Positions 1 to 8,470 of a stretch of 41,813 bases of DNA are shown one piece after another. Made by a program: the position numbers and the translations under genes. The notes below the pieces were generated by a model that worked only from the letters and a program-made list of their open reading frames with translations, did no database searches and was not told the DNA's origin. The stretch comes from a bacterium. GTDB taxonomy: Bacteria; Zhuqueibacterota; QNDG01; JABMRT01. The DNA lies in contig JAFGEX010000343.1 in the NCBI GenBank assembly GCA_016931355.1, forward strand, positions 1 to 41,813, given 5' to 3'. Numbering within the stretch: position 1 is the first letter of the stretch; each line of letters starts with the position of its first letter.

Positions 1-1
1 A

Positions 2-124
2 AAGTCGCTCGAGGCACTCAAGAACGCGGTACTGCTCAATCCCAAACTCAAGACCCAGGCGAAGAAAGACAATGATCTGGCAGGATTGAGAGAGCAGGAG
101 GAATTTCGGGAAATATTGAAGTGA
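2..124 (+). CDS. C-terminal fragment of a TPR-like protein (truncated by window edge)
   Basis: Open frame from base 2 to TGA at 122-124: KSLEALKNAVLLNPKLKTQAKKDNDLAGLREQEEFREILK, resembling the last TPR repeat of a TPR protein. Confidence 0.6.
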   Translation, partial: KSLEALKNAVLLNPKLKTQAKKDNDLAGLREQEEFREILK

Positions 125-352
125 TGCGTCCCCGCAGGGACGGTACGTCCATGCGGGCAAGTGATAAGCATGCAGTTCGTTTTGGTTATGAGAAGCAAGA
201 TGGATTCCACTATTACCCAGGAATAATGAAAAATCATTTATTCCTTGAAATCCGGCTGAACAACGAGGATCCGATTGGACGATTCTTCATTTTTTGACTT
301 CAAAATATCCCATCTGCGTACCCCATCAATCGGAAAATATACTCCTGCCTTT

Positions 353-590
353 GAATCTGACAGCGAGCGCATTCCCCACGGCAAGCCGCGGGGTAAGCAC
401 GCGAGCAAACGAACGACCGCGGAGCAGGCGGCTTCATCGGCGGCTTTTGGACGCCGATGAAGAAAGGCGCTTGATGCGCCGGCCAGTTTAAGATCGAGAC
501 TCCCGTGCGGAGCACGGGAGTCGAAGATCAATCCAAATGTCTTTTCCTTATGGATCGAAGGTTCCCTGCCGCTTGCTGCCGGGGAGGTCC
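353..590 (+). repeat. Composite double-hairpin repeat, copy R1 (with extra hairpins inserted)
   Basis: GAATCTGACAGCGAGCGCATTCC box, hairpin CCCCACGG-CAAG-CCGCGGGG (374-393), AATCCAAATGTCTTTTCC linker, GGATCGAAGGTTCCC...CTTGC...GGGGAG end; shared with other copies in the window. Confidence 0.75.
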
Positions 591-606
591 ATTTTTAAAT
601 AAATCG

Positions 607-652
607 TTGCATTCCTTATTTAATGTTTTTATATTTCGTTTAATAACGAAAT
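607..652 (+). promoter_or_regulatory. Putative promoter plus ArsR operator palindrome
   Basis: TTGCAT (607-612), 17-bp spacer, TATATT (630-635); perfect 8-bp inverted repeat ATTTCGTT-TAAT-AACGAAAT (633-652) overlapping the -10, 14 bp upstream of the arsR ATG. Confidence 0.6.
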
Positions 653-666
653 GAGGACAAGAGAAG

Positions 667-1020
667 ATGAAAACAATCGTTAGAATTTTCAAGGCGCTTT
701 CGGATCAGAACCGGATCCGCATCTTGAAGATGCTTCAATCCAGGCCGCTTTGCGTGTGCGAAATCACATCCATCCTGGGTTTGGCCACATCGACGGTATC
801 CAAACACCTTTCCATACTCAAGACGTCCGGATTGATCTCGGACCGGAAGGATGCCAAATGGGTCAATTACGAAATCGATTTAAATTCCGGAGATCCGGAG
901 GTTGACCGTGTTCTTCGGCTCATGCGGGGCATGCTGGAAAAAGACGAAGTAATCAGGACGGACCGTAAAAAAGTTACCACGGTCGACCGAAACCGCATCT
1001 GCAGCACGGAATCGTCTTGA
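667..1020 (+). CDS. arsR: ArsR/SmtB family transcriptional regulator
   Basis: 117 aa wHTH: ALSDQNRIRILKMLQSRPLCVCEITSILGLATSTVSKHLSILKTSGLI, with the typical CVCE metal-site motif; heads an arsenic gene cluster. Confidence 0.9.
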   Translation: MKTIVRIFKALSDQNRIRILKMLQSRPLCVCEITSILGLATSTVSKHLSILKTSGLISDRKDAKWVNYEIDLNSGDPEVDRVLRLMRGMLEKDEVIRTDRKKVTTVDRNRICSTESS

Positions 1021-1054
1021 TTTGAATCAAATGAAAAGAGATTGGATCTGAATC

Positions 1055-2356
1055 ATGGATCTGAAAAAAGAATGGAAGCCCCTTTCCCTGATCGTTTCTG
1101 TCTTTCTTCTCGCGTATTTTCTTCCGGTCGGCAGGGTCCGCTTCGACAACGCGGTCATGGAGGCGCTGCATCTGTTCAAATGGTACGCCCGCGAACATGT
1201 TCTGCTCTGCCTGATCCCCGCGTTTTTCATCGCAGGCGTCATCAGCGTTTTCGTCAGCCAGGCTTCGGTCATCAGGTACTTCGGTGTAAACGCCAGGAAA
1301 TGGCTGGCTTACGGGGTTGCGGCCGTTTCCGGGACCATACTCGCGGTCTGCTCCTGCACCATCCTGCCTTTGTTCTCAGGCATTTACAGGCGCGGTGCAG
1401 GCCTGGGACCCGCCATTGCGTTTCTCTATTCCGGTCCGGCCGTCAATATCCTGGCCATCATCCTGACCGCCCGTATCCTTGGATTCGAACTGGGCATCGC
1501 GCGCGTCATCGGGGCTGTGATTTTCAGCGTGGCGATCGGGCTGATCATGCATTTCATCTACCGGAAGGAAGAAGCGGTCAAGGCGGAGAAACAGCTTGCC
1601 ATGCCCGCGCCTAAAGAGACGCGACCCCTGTGGCAGACGGCTGTTCATTTCTTCGTGCTGGTCGCGATCCTGGTGTTCGCCAACTGGGGCAGGCCGGACA
1701 CGGACTCCGGTTTCTGGCATGCGGTTTGGTCCTCCAAATGGGCGATCACATCCGTGTTCGGGCTGATGTTCGGGGTTTCGCTGATCTTCATCCTCAAATT
1801 GGACTGGAGGAAAGTGCTGCTCGCCGCCCTTCCCGTGATCCTGGCAGCATTGTTTTTTCCACGCAATCCGCTCATCCCCTTTGCAGCCGGCGTGCTGGCT
1901 ACATCCGTCCTGATCAGCCGGAAAGAAGGCGAACCTGCCTTGTGGATGTCCTCCACCTGGGATTTTACCAAACAGATCCTGCCTCTTCTCGGGGCCGGCG
2001 TTCTGGTTGCAGGGTTGCTTCTCGGATCCCATGAAGATGGAGAAGGTTTGATACCGGGCAGGTGGATATCCTCCCTGGTCGGCGGGAATTCCCTGTTCGC
2101 CAATTTCTTTGCATCCCTGGCGGGCGCTTTCATGTACTTTGCGACTCTGACGGAGGTGCCCATCCTGCAGGGGCTGATCGCAAACGGCATGGGCAAGGGG
2201 CCTGCGCTGGCATTGCTTCTGGCCGGACCGGCTCTGAGCCTCCCCAACATGCTGGTCATCCGCAGCGTCATCGGAACCCAAAAAACGGTGGTATATGTTT
2301 CGTTGGTCGTGATCATGGCCACTGTAACCGGGCTTATTTTCGGGAAATTATTCTAG
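1055..2356 (+). CDS. arsP: ArsP-type permease (DUF318/COG0701)
   Basis: 433 aa multi-TM protein with CSCTILPLFSGIYRRGAGLGPAIAFLYSGPAVNILAI, the PF03773-type signature. Confidence 0.85.
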   Translation: MDLKKEWKPLSLIVSVFLLAYFLPVGRVRFDNAVMEALHLFKWYAREHVLLCLIPAFFIAGVISVFVSQASVIRYFGVNARKWLAYGVAAVSGTILAVCSCTILPLFSGIYRRGAGLGPAIAFLYSGPAVNILAIILTARILGFELGIARVIGAVIFSVAIGLIMHFIYRKEEAVKAEKQLAMPAPKETRPLWQTAVHFFVLVAILVFANWGRPDTDSGFWHAVWSSKWAITSVFGLMFGVSLIFILKLDWRKVLLAALPVILAALFFPRNPLIPFAAGVLATSVLISRKEGEPALWMSSTWDFTKQILPLLGAGVLVAGLLLGSHEDGEGLIPGRWISSLVGGNSLFANFFASLAGAFMYFATLTEVPILQGLIANGMGKGPALALLLAGPALSLPNMLVIRSVIGTQKTVVYVSLVVIMATVTGLIFGKLF

Positions 2357-2366
2357 GAGTCTGACA

Positions 2367-2600
2367 ATGAAAAAGCTTCAAATTCTGGGCACGGGCTGTC
2401 CCAAATGCAAGAAACTGACCGAACTCACGGAGCAGGCGGCCAAAGAACTGGGTATGGAATACGAACTCGTCAAGGTGACGGACATCGGCGAAATCATGGG
2501 ATTCGGAGTCATGATGACTCCTGCCCTGGCCGTGGACGGAGAGGTGAAATCGGCAGGAAAGATCCCCGCTGTAAATGAAATCAAGAAACTCATCCAATAA
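2367..2600 (+). CDS. Small thioredoxin-like protein (redox-active disulfide protein 2 type)
   Basis: 77 aa, MKKLQILGTGCPKCKKLTELTEQAAKELG..., CPKC motif; thioredoxin_3 family pattern. Confidence 0.85.
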   Translation: MKKLQILGTGCPKCKKLTELTEQAAKELGMEYELVKVTDIGEIMGFGVMMTPALAVDGEVKSAGKIPAVNEIKKLIQ

Positions 2601-2774
2601 TCAAGCCCTGATGAGCAGACGGGGGAACACGTGTCCGAGATGATCGTGTCAACCGCACCGGATGCCGCCGGGGACGGCCGTTCTCTGGCTTCGAAAAACG
2701 GATGCAGCTGCGGCCTTTGCCGATTGAACGGGACCAGGCAGCGGGCCCATTTACATAGCACAGGAGACAACCGC

Positions 2775-3221
2775 ATGAGGACTGAAATCCGCACAGCGAT
2801 CTATTTTCTGATGCCTGTTTTCCTTGCGGCCGGATGCTCCAGCCAGAAGAATGAACAATCAAAAAATACTCCGCCCTTTTCGATCGCCGGAGGCGATACG
2901 GAGAAATCGGCAGCATTGGCCGAGACAGAAGCGGAAAAACCATGGGTCACATTCATCGAGCTGGGGTCCGTGAATTGCATCCCCTGCAAGATGATGCAGC
3001 CGGTCATGAAGGAGATTGAGGAGGAATATGCAGGACAGGTTCAGGTGGTGTTTTACGATGTCTGGACCCAGGCAGGCAAGCCGTATGCCGAGCAATACAG
3101 GATTCGGGCCATTCCAACACAAATCTTTCTAGACAGCGAGGGAAAGGAATATTCCCGCCATGAAGGCTATTTCCCGAAGGAGGAACTGGTCAAGGTCCTG
3201 AAACAGAAAGGCGTGAAATGA
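2775..3221 (+). CDS. Thioredoxin-fold lipoprotein
   Basis: Start chosen at MRTEIRTAIYFLMPVFLAAGCSSQ (lipobox AAGC); contains NCIPCKMMQPVMKEIEEEYAGQ and cis-Pro motif RAIPTQIF. The ORF track extends it to 2631. Confidence 0.85.
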   Translation: MRTEIRTAIYFLMPVFLAAGCSSQKNEQSKNTPPFSIAGGDTEKSAALAETEAEKPWVTFIELGSVNCIPCKMMQPVMKEIEEEYAGQVQVVFYDVWTQAGKPYAEQYRIRAIPTQIFLDSEGKEYSRHEGYFPKEELVKVLKQKGVK

Positions 3222-3235
3222 GACTCTATTGCTGA

Positions 3236-3403
3236 ATGACGAACATCCTGATCTTCCTTGCTTTTCCGGTCTTCCTCTCCCTTTCCGGATGCAGCCGGTC
3301 GGATTCCTTTCAGGACGGCCTTTCCATTGCGGGCAGCCGGCGGATCTTTCATTCCAAACATCGTCACGGAGTTCCTGAATGCAGAATCTTTTCATCTGGC
3401 TGA
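3236..3403 (+). CDS. Possible small lipoprotein (55 aa) overlapping ccdA start
   Basis: ATG at 3236: MTNILIFLAFPVFLSLSGCSRSDSFQDGLSIAGSRRIFHSKHRHGVPECRIFSSG*; hydrophobic N-terminus plus LSGC lipobox; below the ORF-track length cutoff. Confidence 0.4.
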   Translation: MTNILIFLAFPVFLSLSGCSRSDSFQDGLSIAGSRRIFHSKHRHGVPECRIFSSG

Positions 3404-4080
3404 CCGAGAGTCTGAGCGGCGCGGCGTGGCTCGCGCTGACCGCATCCTTTTTATGGGGCATTTTGAGCATCCTGCTCAGCCCCTGCCATCTGGCTTCCAT
3501 CCCGTTGATCGTGGGATTCATTGACGGCCAGGGGATCGTCACGAAGAAACGCGCGTTCATCCTGGCCGCCCTTTTCTCAGTCGGCATCCTCATCACCATC
3601 GCGGTTATCGGCCTGATCACGGGGCTGATGGGACGCATGATGGGCGATGTCGGGAAGATCGGGAATTTTATTGTGGCCGTGATTTTCTTCGTGATCGGAC
3701 TGCATCTGCTCGAAATTATTAATCTGCCCTTTCCCGGCATGTCCAATCAGCCGAAGTTAAAAAAGAAAGGCGCGCTTGCCGCGTTTGTGATCGGCCTTGT
3801 TTTCGGAGTGGCCCTGGGTCCCTGCACCTTCGCCTACATGGCCCCCATGCTTGGGATCGCATTCAACACGGCCTCGACCCGCCCCGTATTTGCCGCATCG
3901 CTGATCCTGGTTTTTGCCGTGGGACACTGCTCGATTATTGTGCTGGCAGGCACGTTCACCAGCATGGTGCAAAAATACCTGCACTGGAACGAACGCTCCA
4001 AAGGCGCTTTGATTTTAAAGAAAGTCTGCGGGGTTCTGGTTATATGGGGTGGTATCTATCTGATCTGCAGCGTCCATTAA
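3379..4080 (+). CDS. ccdA: Cytochrome c biogenesis / DsbD transmembrane-domain protein (CcdA family)
   Basis: 233 aa, multi-TM, LLSPCHLASIPLIVGFI and GVALGPCTFAYMAPMLG twin Pro-Cys signatures. Confidence 0.9.
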   Translation: MQNLFIWLTESLSGAAWLALTASFLWGILSILLSPCHLASIPLIVGFIDGQGIVTKKRAFILAALFSVGILITIAVIGLITGLMGRMMGDVGKIGNFIVAVIFFVIGLHLLEIINLPFPGMSNQPKLKKKGALAAFVIGLVFGVALGPCTFAYMAPMLGIAFNTASTRPVFAASLILVFAVGHCSIIVLAGTFTSMVQKYLHWNERSKGALILKKVCGVLVIWGGIYLICSVH

Positions 4081-4094
4081 GAAAAAGGATTTCG

Positions 4095-4196
4095 GTGCGT
4101 CTATTTTGGATGACCGAAGCTGTGATACTCCTGATCGCGCCGGCCATGGAACGCTTGACGAAAAAAGACCGTTTTTCGATTGAAGATCCGGTATGA
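4095..4196 (+). CDS. Possible 33-aa small ORF between ccdA and acr3
   Basis: GTG start: [33 protein letters not shown]; its TGA overlaps an in-frame ATG (4193) of the acr3 reading frame. Confidence 0.25.
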   Translation: MRLFWMTEAVILLIAPAMERLTKKDRFSIEDPV

Positions 4197-4228
4197 CCCT
4201 GGCGCTCCATAAAAAAGAGGAAGCATTC

Positions 4229-5266
4229 ATGAGTCCCATTTCGAAAAAACTGTCAAGACTGGATCGATTCCTGACCCTTTGGATATTCCTGGCCATGGCA
4301 TTCGGAATCTTCCTGGGATATGCATGTCCGTCCGTTACAGGATTCATCACACGCCTCCAGGCCGGGACGACATCCATCCCCATTGCCGCCGGACTGATTC
4401 TGATGATGTATCCGCCGCTGGCGAAAGTCAGGTACGAGGAATTGGGGGATGTATTCAAGAATGGGAAGGTTCTCAGCCTCTCTTTGATACAGAACTGGGT
4501 GATCGGTCCGATACTGATGTTCCTCCTTGCCGTGCTCTTTCTCCCGAATCACCCCGAATACAGGACCGGCCTGATTCTGATCGGACTCGCCCGATGCATC
4601 GCCATGGTCATTGTCTGGAACGACCTGGCCGAGGGCGATTCCGAATATGCGGCAGGCCTGGTCGCCTTCAACAGCATCTTCCAGGTTTTGTTTTATTCGG
4701 TTTATGCATGGATTTTCATCACCCTGCTGCCTCCCCTGTTCGGATTGAAGGGGATGGTCGTCCACATCACCATCGGCCAGATTGCCGAAAGTGTTTTCAT
4801 TTACCTGGGCATCCCCTTCCTGGCCGGAGCCTTGACCCGTTTGATTCTCGTGAAAGCAAAAGGGAAGGAGTGGTATCATTCCAAATTCATCCCGGTGATC
4901 AGTCCGGTCACGTTGATCGCGCTTCTGTTCACCATCATCGTGATGTTCAGTCTGAAAGGGGAAACCATCATCCGGATCCCGCTGGACGTCGCCCGGATCG
5001 CGTTGCCGCTGCTGATCTATTTTGTGGTCATGTTTCTGGTGAGCTTCTTCATGGGGAGGAAGATCAACGCCGGATACGGCAGATCGGCAACCCTGGCCTT
5101 CACGGCAGCCAGCAATAATTTTGAGCTTGCCATCGCCGTCGCGGTGGCTGTTTTCGGAATCCATTCGGGAGAGGCCTTTACAGCCGTGATAGGCCCGCTG
5201 GTGGAAGTCCCCGTGATGATCGGCCTGGTGAATGTGGCTTTGAGGTTGAAGGAAAAGTCAGGTTGA
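4229..5266 (+). CDS. acr3: ACR3-family arsenite efflux transporter
   Basis: [20 protein letters not shown]..., [43 protein letters not shown]; internal start preferred because of the upstream GAGG. The ORF track begins at 4193. Confidence 0.93.
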   Translation: MSPISKKLSRLDRFLTLWIFLAMAFGIFLGYACPSVTGFITRLQAGTTSIPIAAGLILMMYPPLAKVRYEELGDVFKNGKVLSLSLIQNWVIGPILMFLLAVLFLPNHPEYRTGLILIGLARCIAMVIVWNDLAEGDSEYAAGLVAFNSIFQVLFYSVYAWIFITLLPPLFGLKGMVVHITIGQIAESVFIYLGIPFLAGALTRLILVKAKGKEWYHSKFIPVISPVTLIALLFTIIVMFSLKGETIIRIPLDVARIALPLLIYFVVMFLVSFFMGRKINAGYGRSATLAFTAASNNFELAIAVAVAVFGIHSGEAFTAVIGPLVEVPVMIGLVNVALRLKEKSG

Positions 5267-5303
5267 ACAACGAAAAGGCGACTGAGGGAGAAAGGGATAC
5301 GGT

Positions 5304-5741
5304 ATGGATAGACTGAAAATTTTATTTCTCTGCACAGGAAATTCATGCCGCAGTCAAATGGCTGAAGGCTGGACAAGACATCTCAAAGGCGATCGGATTG
5401 AACCTTGGTCTGCGGGAATCGCACCGAAGGGGATGGATCCGCTTGCCGTCCGGGTCATGGCGGAAGTGGGTGTGGACATATCCAACCACCGCTCCAAGCA
5501 TTTGAAGGAACTGATGGATACAGAATTCGATTATGTCATCACCGTCTGTGATTCAGCCAATGAAAGCTGCCCCTTTTTCCCCGGCAAAACAAAACGGATT
5601 CATAAGGGTTTCGATGATCCGCCGAAATTGGCAAGATCAGCCGGGAGTGAGGAGGAGGCATTGGACTCTTACCGAAGGGTGCGCGATGAAATAAGGGCTT
5701 ATGTGGATGGCATGCCGATGAACCTGAAGAACGATTTATGA
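5304..5741 (+). CDS. arsC: Arsenate reductase, low-molecular-weight phosphatase type
   Basis: 145 aa; LFLCTGNSCRSQMAEGWTRHL (CX5R P-loop), VITVCDSANESCPFFPGKTKRIHKGFDDP. Confidence 0.93.
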   Translation: MDRLKILFLCTGNSCRSQMAEGWTRHLKGDRIEPWSAGIAPKGMDPLAVRVMAEVGVDISNHRSKHLKELMDTEFDYVITVCDSANESCPFFPGKTKRIHKGFDDPPKLARSAGSEEEALDSYRRVRDEIRAYVDGMPMNLKNDL

Positions 5742-5830
5742 ACTGTCTCCGCAGACAGGGTCTGCGCATACGGCTTTTATATCTTAAAATTATATTTATC
5801 GAACAGGGGAAATCCTAGCGTTCCCTTGTT

Positions 5831-5882
5831 GAATCTGACAGCGAGCGCATTCCCCGCCGCTTGCGGCGGGGAGCTTCAATCC
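5831..5882 (+). repeat. Composite repeat, copy R2 (internally deleted form)
   Basis: GAATCTGACAGCGAGCGCATTCCCCGCCG-CTTG-CGGCGGGGAGCTTCAATC; first box fused directly to the second hairpin. Confidence 0.85.
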
Positions 5883-6206
5883 CTATGTTCGTATATTCGG
5901 AGGGCAAAGCCCTCGCGATGATTCGCCCTGGGGCAGAGCCACAGGGCGATCAGGGGGTCCTGTCCGGCAGAAGCGCCAAGGATGATCGCACCGGGGCTGT
6001 GCTCCGGTGTGCATAAAAAGGGGGAGCAGGGAGAAGAATCAGTCGCCGGTTTTGTGATGATATCCATTGGCTCCCCGGACTCCGACAAACCTTTCTGCCA
6101 CGACCAGAGTGACAAAACGCTCTGCCGGAATCCTTGCCCGGCCCCTCCCGGTTTTCCTGAACGGCCGCAACAACCGGGAGCCCGCCGTCCATGCGTGCTT
6201 TCCATC

Positions 6207-7478
6207 CTAGAAATAAATTCTGAATGAAGAATAAAACATGTCCGGATAAACGCCGAATTCCGATTGCAGGGTCATTACCGGCGGCAGGCCGGATTCGGAC
6301 CGGTATTCGGGTCGGCCGCCGAGACTCCAATAGACGCCGGCGGAAAGATAGATGTTTTCGGAAATATTGTACTCGACCTGAGGAGCGGCGAACAGGGACC
6401 GGTCGCCGAGGTTGATCAGAATCTGTCCGGAGGCGACGGTCAAGGGCGTCAACTGGCAGGTGGCCCCCGGGATGAGATAATGCCGCCCCATGAGATAAAT
6501 ACAGCCGCGGGAGATCGCCGGGTTATTGAAAATGTCGAGATAGTGTTCCGGCTGAACGCCGCCGGCGCCGTTGAAATGATATTCGATAAATCCGTACGTT
6601 TGATCGTTCAAATGATAATCAACACCGACGGTGGCGCGGAAATAATTCGTCGGTTGGTCGATCCGGAGGCGTCGAAAACCGTCGGCGATGACATAGGCTG
6701 CCTCGCACCAGCCGCCGGCACCGCCGATGGACCGGGCCAGATCGATGCCGGCCAGCATATTCTCCTGAAAATCAACGAGCAACAGACTCATGTCCGTTTT
6801 CGCAAAATAAAATTTTCCGCGCAGATACCAGGCGCTGTTTGGATATTGAAAGTCTTTTCCGAAAACGGCGCCGGCATCCAACTCGCCCATGAATCCCATG
6901 GGTATGCGCAGCCGGACGGCGTCCACGCCGATCCGGTCTTCGGTATCCAGATCCTCGAAAGTAAACGGCGCGATGACATCGGTGGGATTGACCGCCCGGG
7001 CACTGCCCCAGGCGATGGCCTGGCGGCCGATATCCAGATCGGCCCATCCGGTTTTCAGGGTGAGAAAGGCCCGGTCCAAATTCTGGAACAGGCCGAACGA
7101 TTCGGTGTCTTCCTTCTTTGAAGGGTAGAGACGGGAATGCAGATCGGTCGCTCGATAATGATACGGGTTGATGTCCGCGATGAAAGCAGGCTGATCAAAA
7201 AGGGAGGGATCCTGAATCCGCGGCGACAGGTCATACGCCAAAGCGAAAGATAAGATTTGTTTGAACGCCGTGGATACATGCAAGCGCAGCCGGTTGTTCA
7301 CCAATCCCAAGGGGGAATCGCCTGCATAGGGCGAGGCAGCGTTACGGACGCCCGGCGGGACAAGGACGACTGAAAAGTTTTTGTAATATCCGCCGAGAGT
7401 AGTCGGACCTTCCGCAGCCATGCCCGGCAGCGCGGAAAAAAGCAGGAACGGGCACCAGAGGATTTTCAGCGCTTTCAT
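6207..7478 (-). CDS. Outer-membrane beta-barrel protein (porin-like)
   Basis: Start placed at MKALKILWCPFLLFSALPGMAAEG (signal peptide); alternating amphipathic strands, LDIGRQAIAWGSARAVNPTDVIAPFTFEDLD, ends ...FYSSFRIYF (terminal aromatic). The ORF track extends to 7571. Confidence 0.75.
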   Translation of the reverse strand: MKALKILWCPFLLFSALPGMAAEGPTTLGGYYKNFSVVLVPPGVRNAASPYAGDSPLGLVNNRLRLHVSTAFKQILSFALAYDLSPRIQDPSLFDQPAFIADINPYHYRATDLHSRLYPSKKEDTESFGLFQNLDRAFLTLKTGWADLDIGRQAIAWGSARAVNPTDVIAPFTFEDLDTEDRIGVDAVRLRIPMGFMGELDAGAVFGKDFQYPNSAWYLRGKFYFAKTDMSLLLVDFQENMLAGIDLARSIGGAGGWCEAAYVIADGFRRLRIDQPTNYFRATVGVDYHLNDQTYGFIEYHFNGAGGVQPEHYLDIFNNPAISRGCIYLMGRHYLIPGATCQLTPLTVASGQILINLGDRSLFAAPQVEYNISENIYLSAGVYWSLGGRPEYRSESGLPPVMTLQSEFGVYPDMFYSSFRIYF

Positions 7479-7584
7479 TTTCCGACGATCCGACACGACT
7501 CTTGGTGCGGAAAGACCGCCGGCCCGCCGGACCTGCGCGATGAGTACACGGATGACGGCCATTCCCTTCATTTAATCCCCAGGT

Positions 7585-7700
7585 GAATCTGAGAGCGAGC
7601 ATATTCCGCGGGGCTTGCCCCGGGAAAAGCGAATGAATATCAATGTCTTTTTCCCTCTAGATCGAAGATTCCCCGCCGCTTGCGGCGGGAGCTTCAATCC
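7585..7700 (+). repeat. Composite double-hairpin repeat, copy R3
   Basis: GAATCTGAGAGCGAGCATATTCC-GCGGGG-CTTG-CCCC...GCGAATGAATATCAATGTCTTTTTCCCTCTAGATCGAAGATTCCCCGCCG-CTTG-CGGCGGGAGCTTCAATCC. Confidence 0.85.
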
Positions 7701-7710
7701 GGAGGTTTCT

Positions 7711-8415
7711 TTATGAACGTGCCTCATCATGCACGATCGTCCCGTCCTGTAACGTGACGAGTCGTCGCGCCTTCCGGATGACCAATTCATCATGGGTGGA
7801 AAAAATAAAGGTCATGCCGGTTTGCCGGTTCAGCTCCCTCATCATATCGAGCAGCCCGGCGCCTGTCTTGGAATCGAGGTTGGCCGTCGGTTCATCGGCG
7901 AGAATCAGGGACGGTTTCGATACCATGGCGCGGGCGACCGCCACCCGCTGCTGCTGGCCTCCTGAGAGCTTGGGCGGACGGCGGTTCTCGTAACCGGCCA
8001 ATCCGACCTGTTTCAGAATGTCCGCGACGCGGCGATGCCGTTCCGTTTTCGGAACACCCTGAAGAAGCATGATATAATCAATGTTTTCCTCCACGCTCAA
8101 TACGGGAATGAGGTTGTAGGCCTGGAAAATAAATCCAATGTGATCCCGCCGGAAGTCCGACAGCCGCCGTCCGCTCATGGCCGAGAGAAGTTCGCCACTC
8201 AGCCATACCTCACCGGACGTCGGCGTATCCAGGCCGGAAATCACGTTGAGCAGGGTCGTCTTGCCCGAGCCGGAGGGGCCGACAATGGCGGTAAATTCAC
8301 CGCGCCGGATCGTCAAGTCCACATGCGTCAGAGCGTGAACGGGAACGCCGTTTTCAGAATAGGTCTTGGATATCGCTTTCGTTTCAATGATTGTGTCGTA
8401 TTCGCTTGTCACCAT
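7711..8415 (-). CDS. ABC transporter ATP-binding protein (LolD/MacB type)
   Basis: GPSGSGKTTLLNVI (Walker A), LSGGQQQRVAVARAMV (signature), LILADEPTANLDS (Walker B). Start at MVTSEYDTIIETKAISK. Confidence 0.93.
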   Translation of the reverse strand: MVTSEYDTIIETKAISKTYSENGVPVHALTHVDLTIRRGEFTAIVGPSGSGKTTLLNVISGLDTPTSGEVWLSGELLSAMSGRRLSDFRRDHIGFIFQAYNLIPVLSVEENIDYIMLLQGVPKTERHRRVADILKQVGLAGYENRRPPKLSGGQQQRVAVARAMVSKPSLILADEPTANLDSKTGAGLLDMMRELNRQTGMTFIFSTHDELVIRKARRLVTLQDGTIVHDEARS

Positions 8416-8470
8416 CGATTGCTCCTCTGCGCCGGATCCTTGGATGTCATCTGAACGACAGCAGCCCGGT

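Noticed and set aside
238-531. Possible small protein genes in intergenic repeats (also 7572-7793, 27770-27979, 36822-37151, 40659-40868)
   Set aside because: Similarity between them follows the DNA repeat; stems vary and change the peptide without frame conservation. Treated as repeat-derived spurious ORFs.
5743-5758. Rho-independent terminator after arsC (CTGTCT-CCGC-AGACAG)
   Set aside because: Short 6-bp stem and no following U-tract, so it cannot be supported as a terminator.
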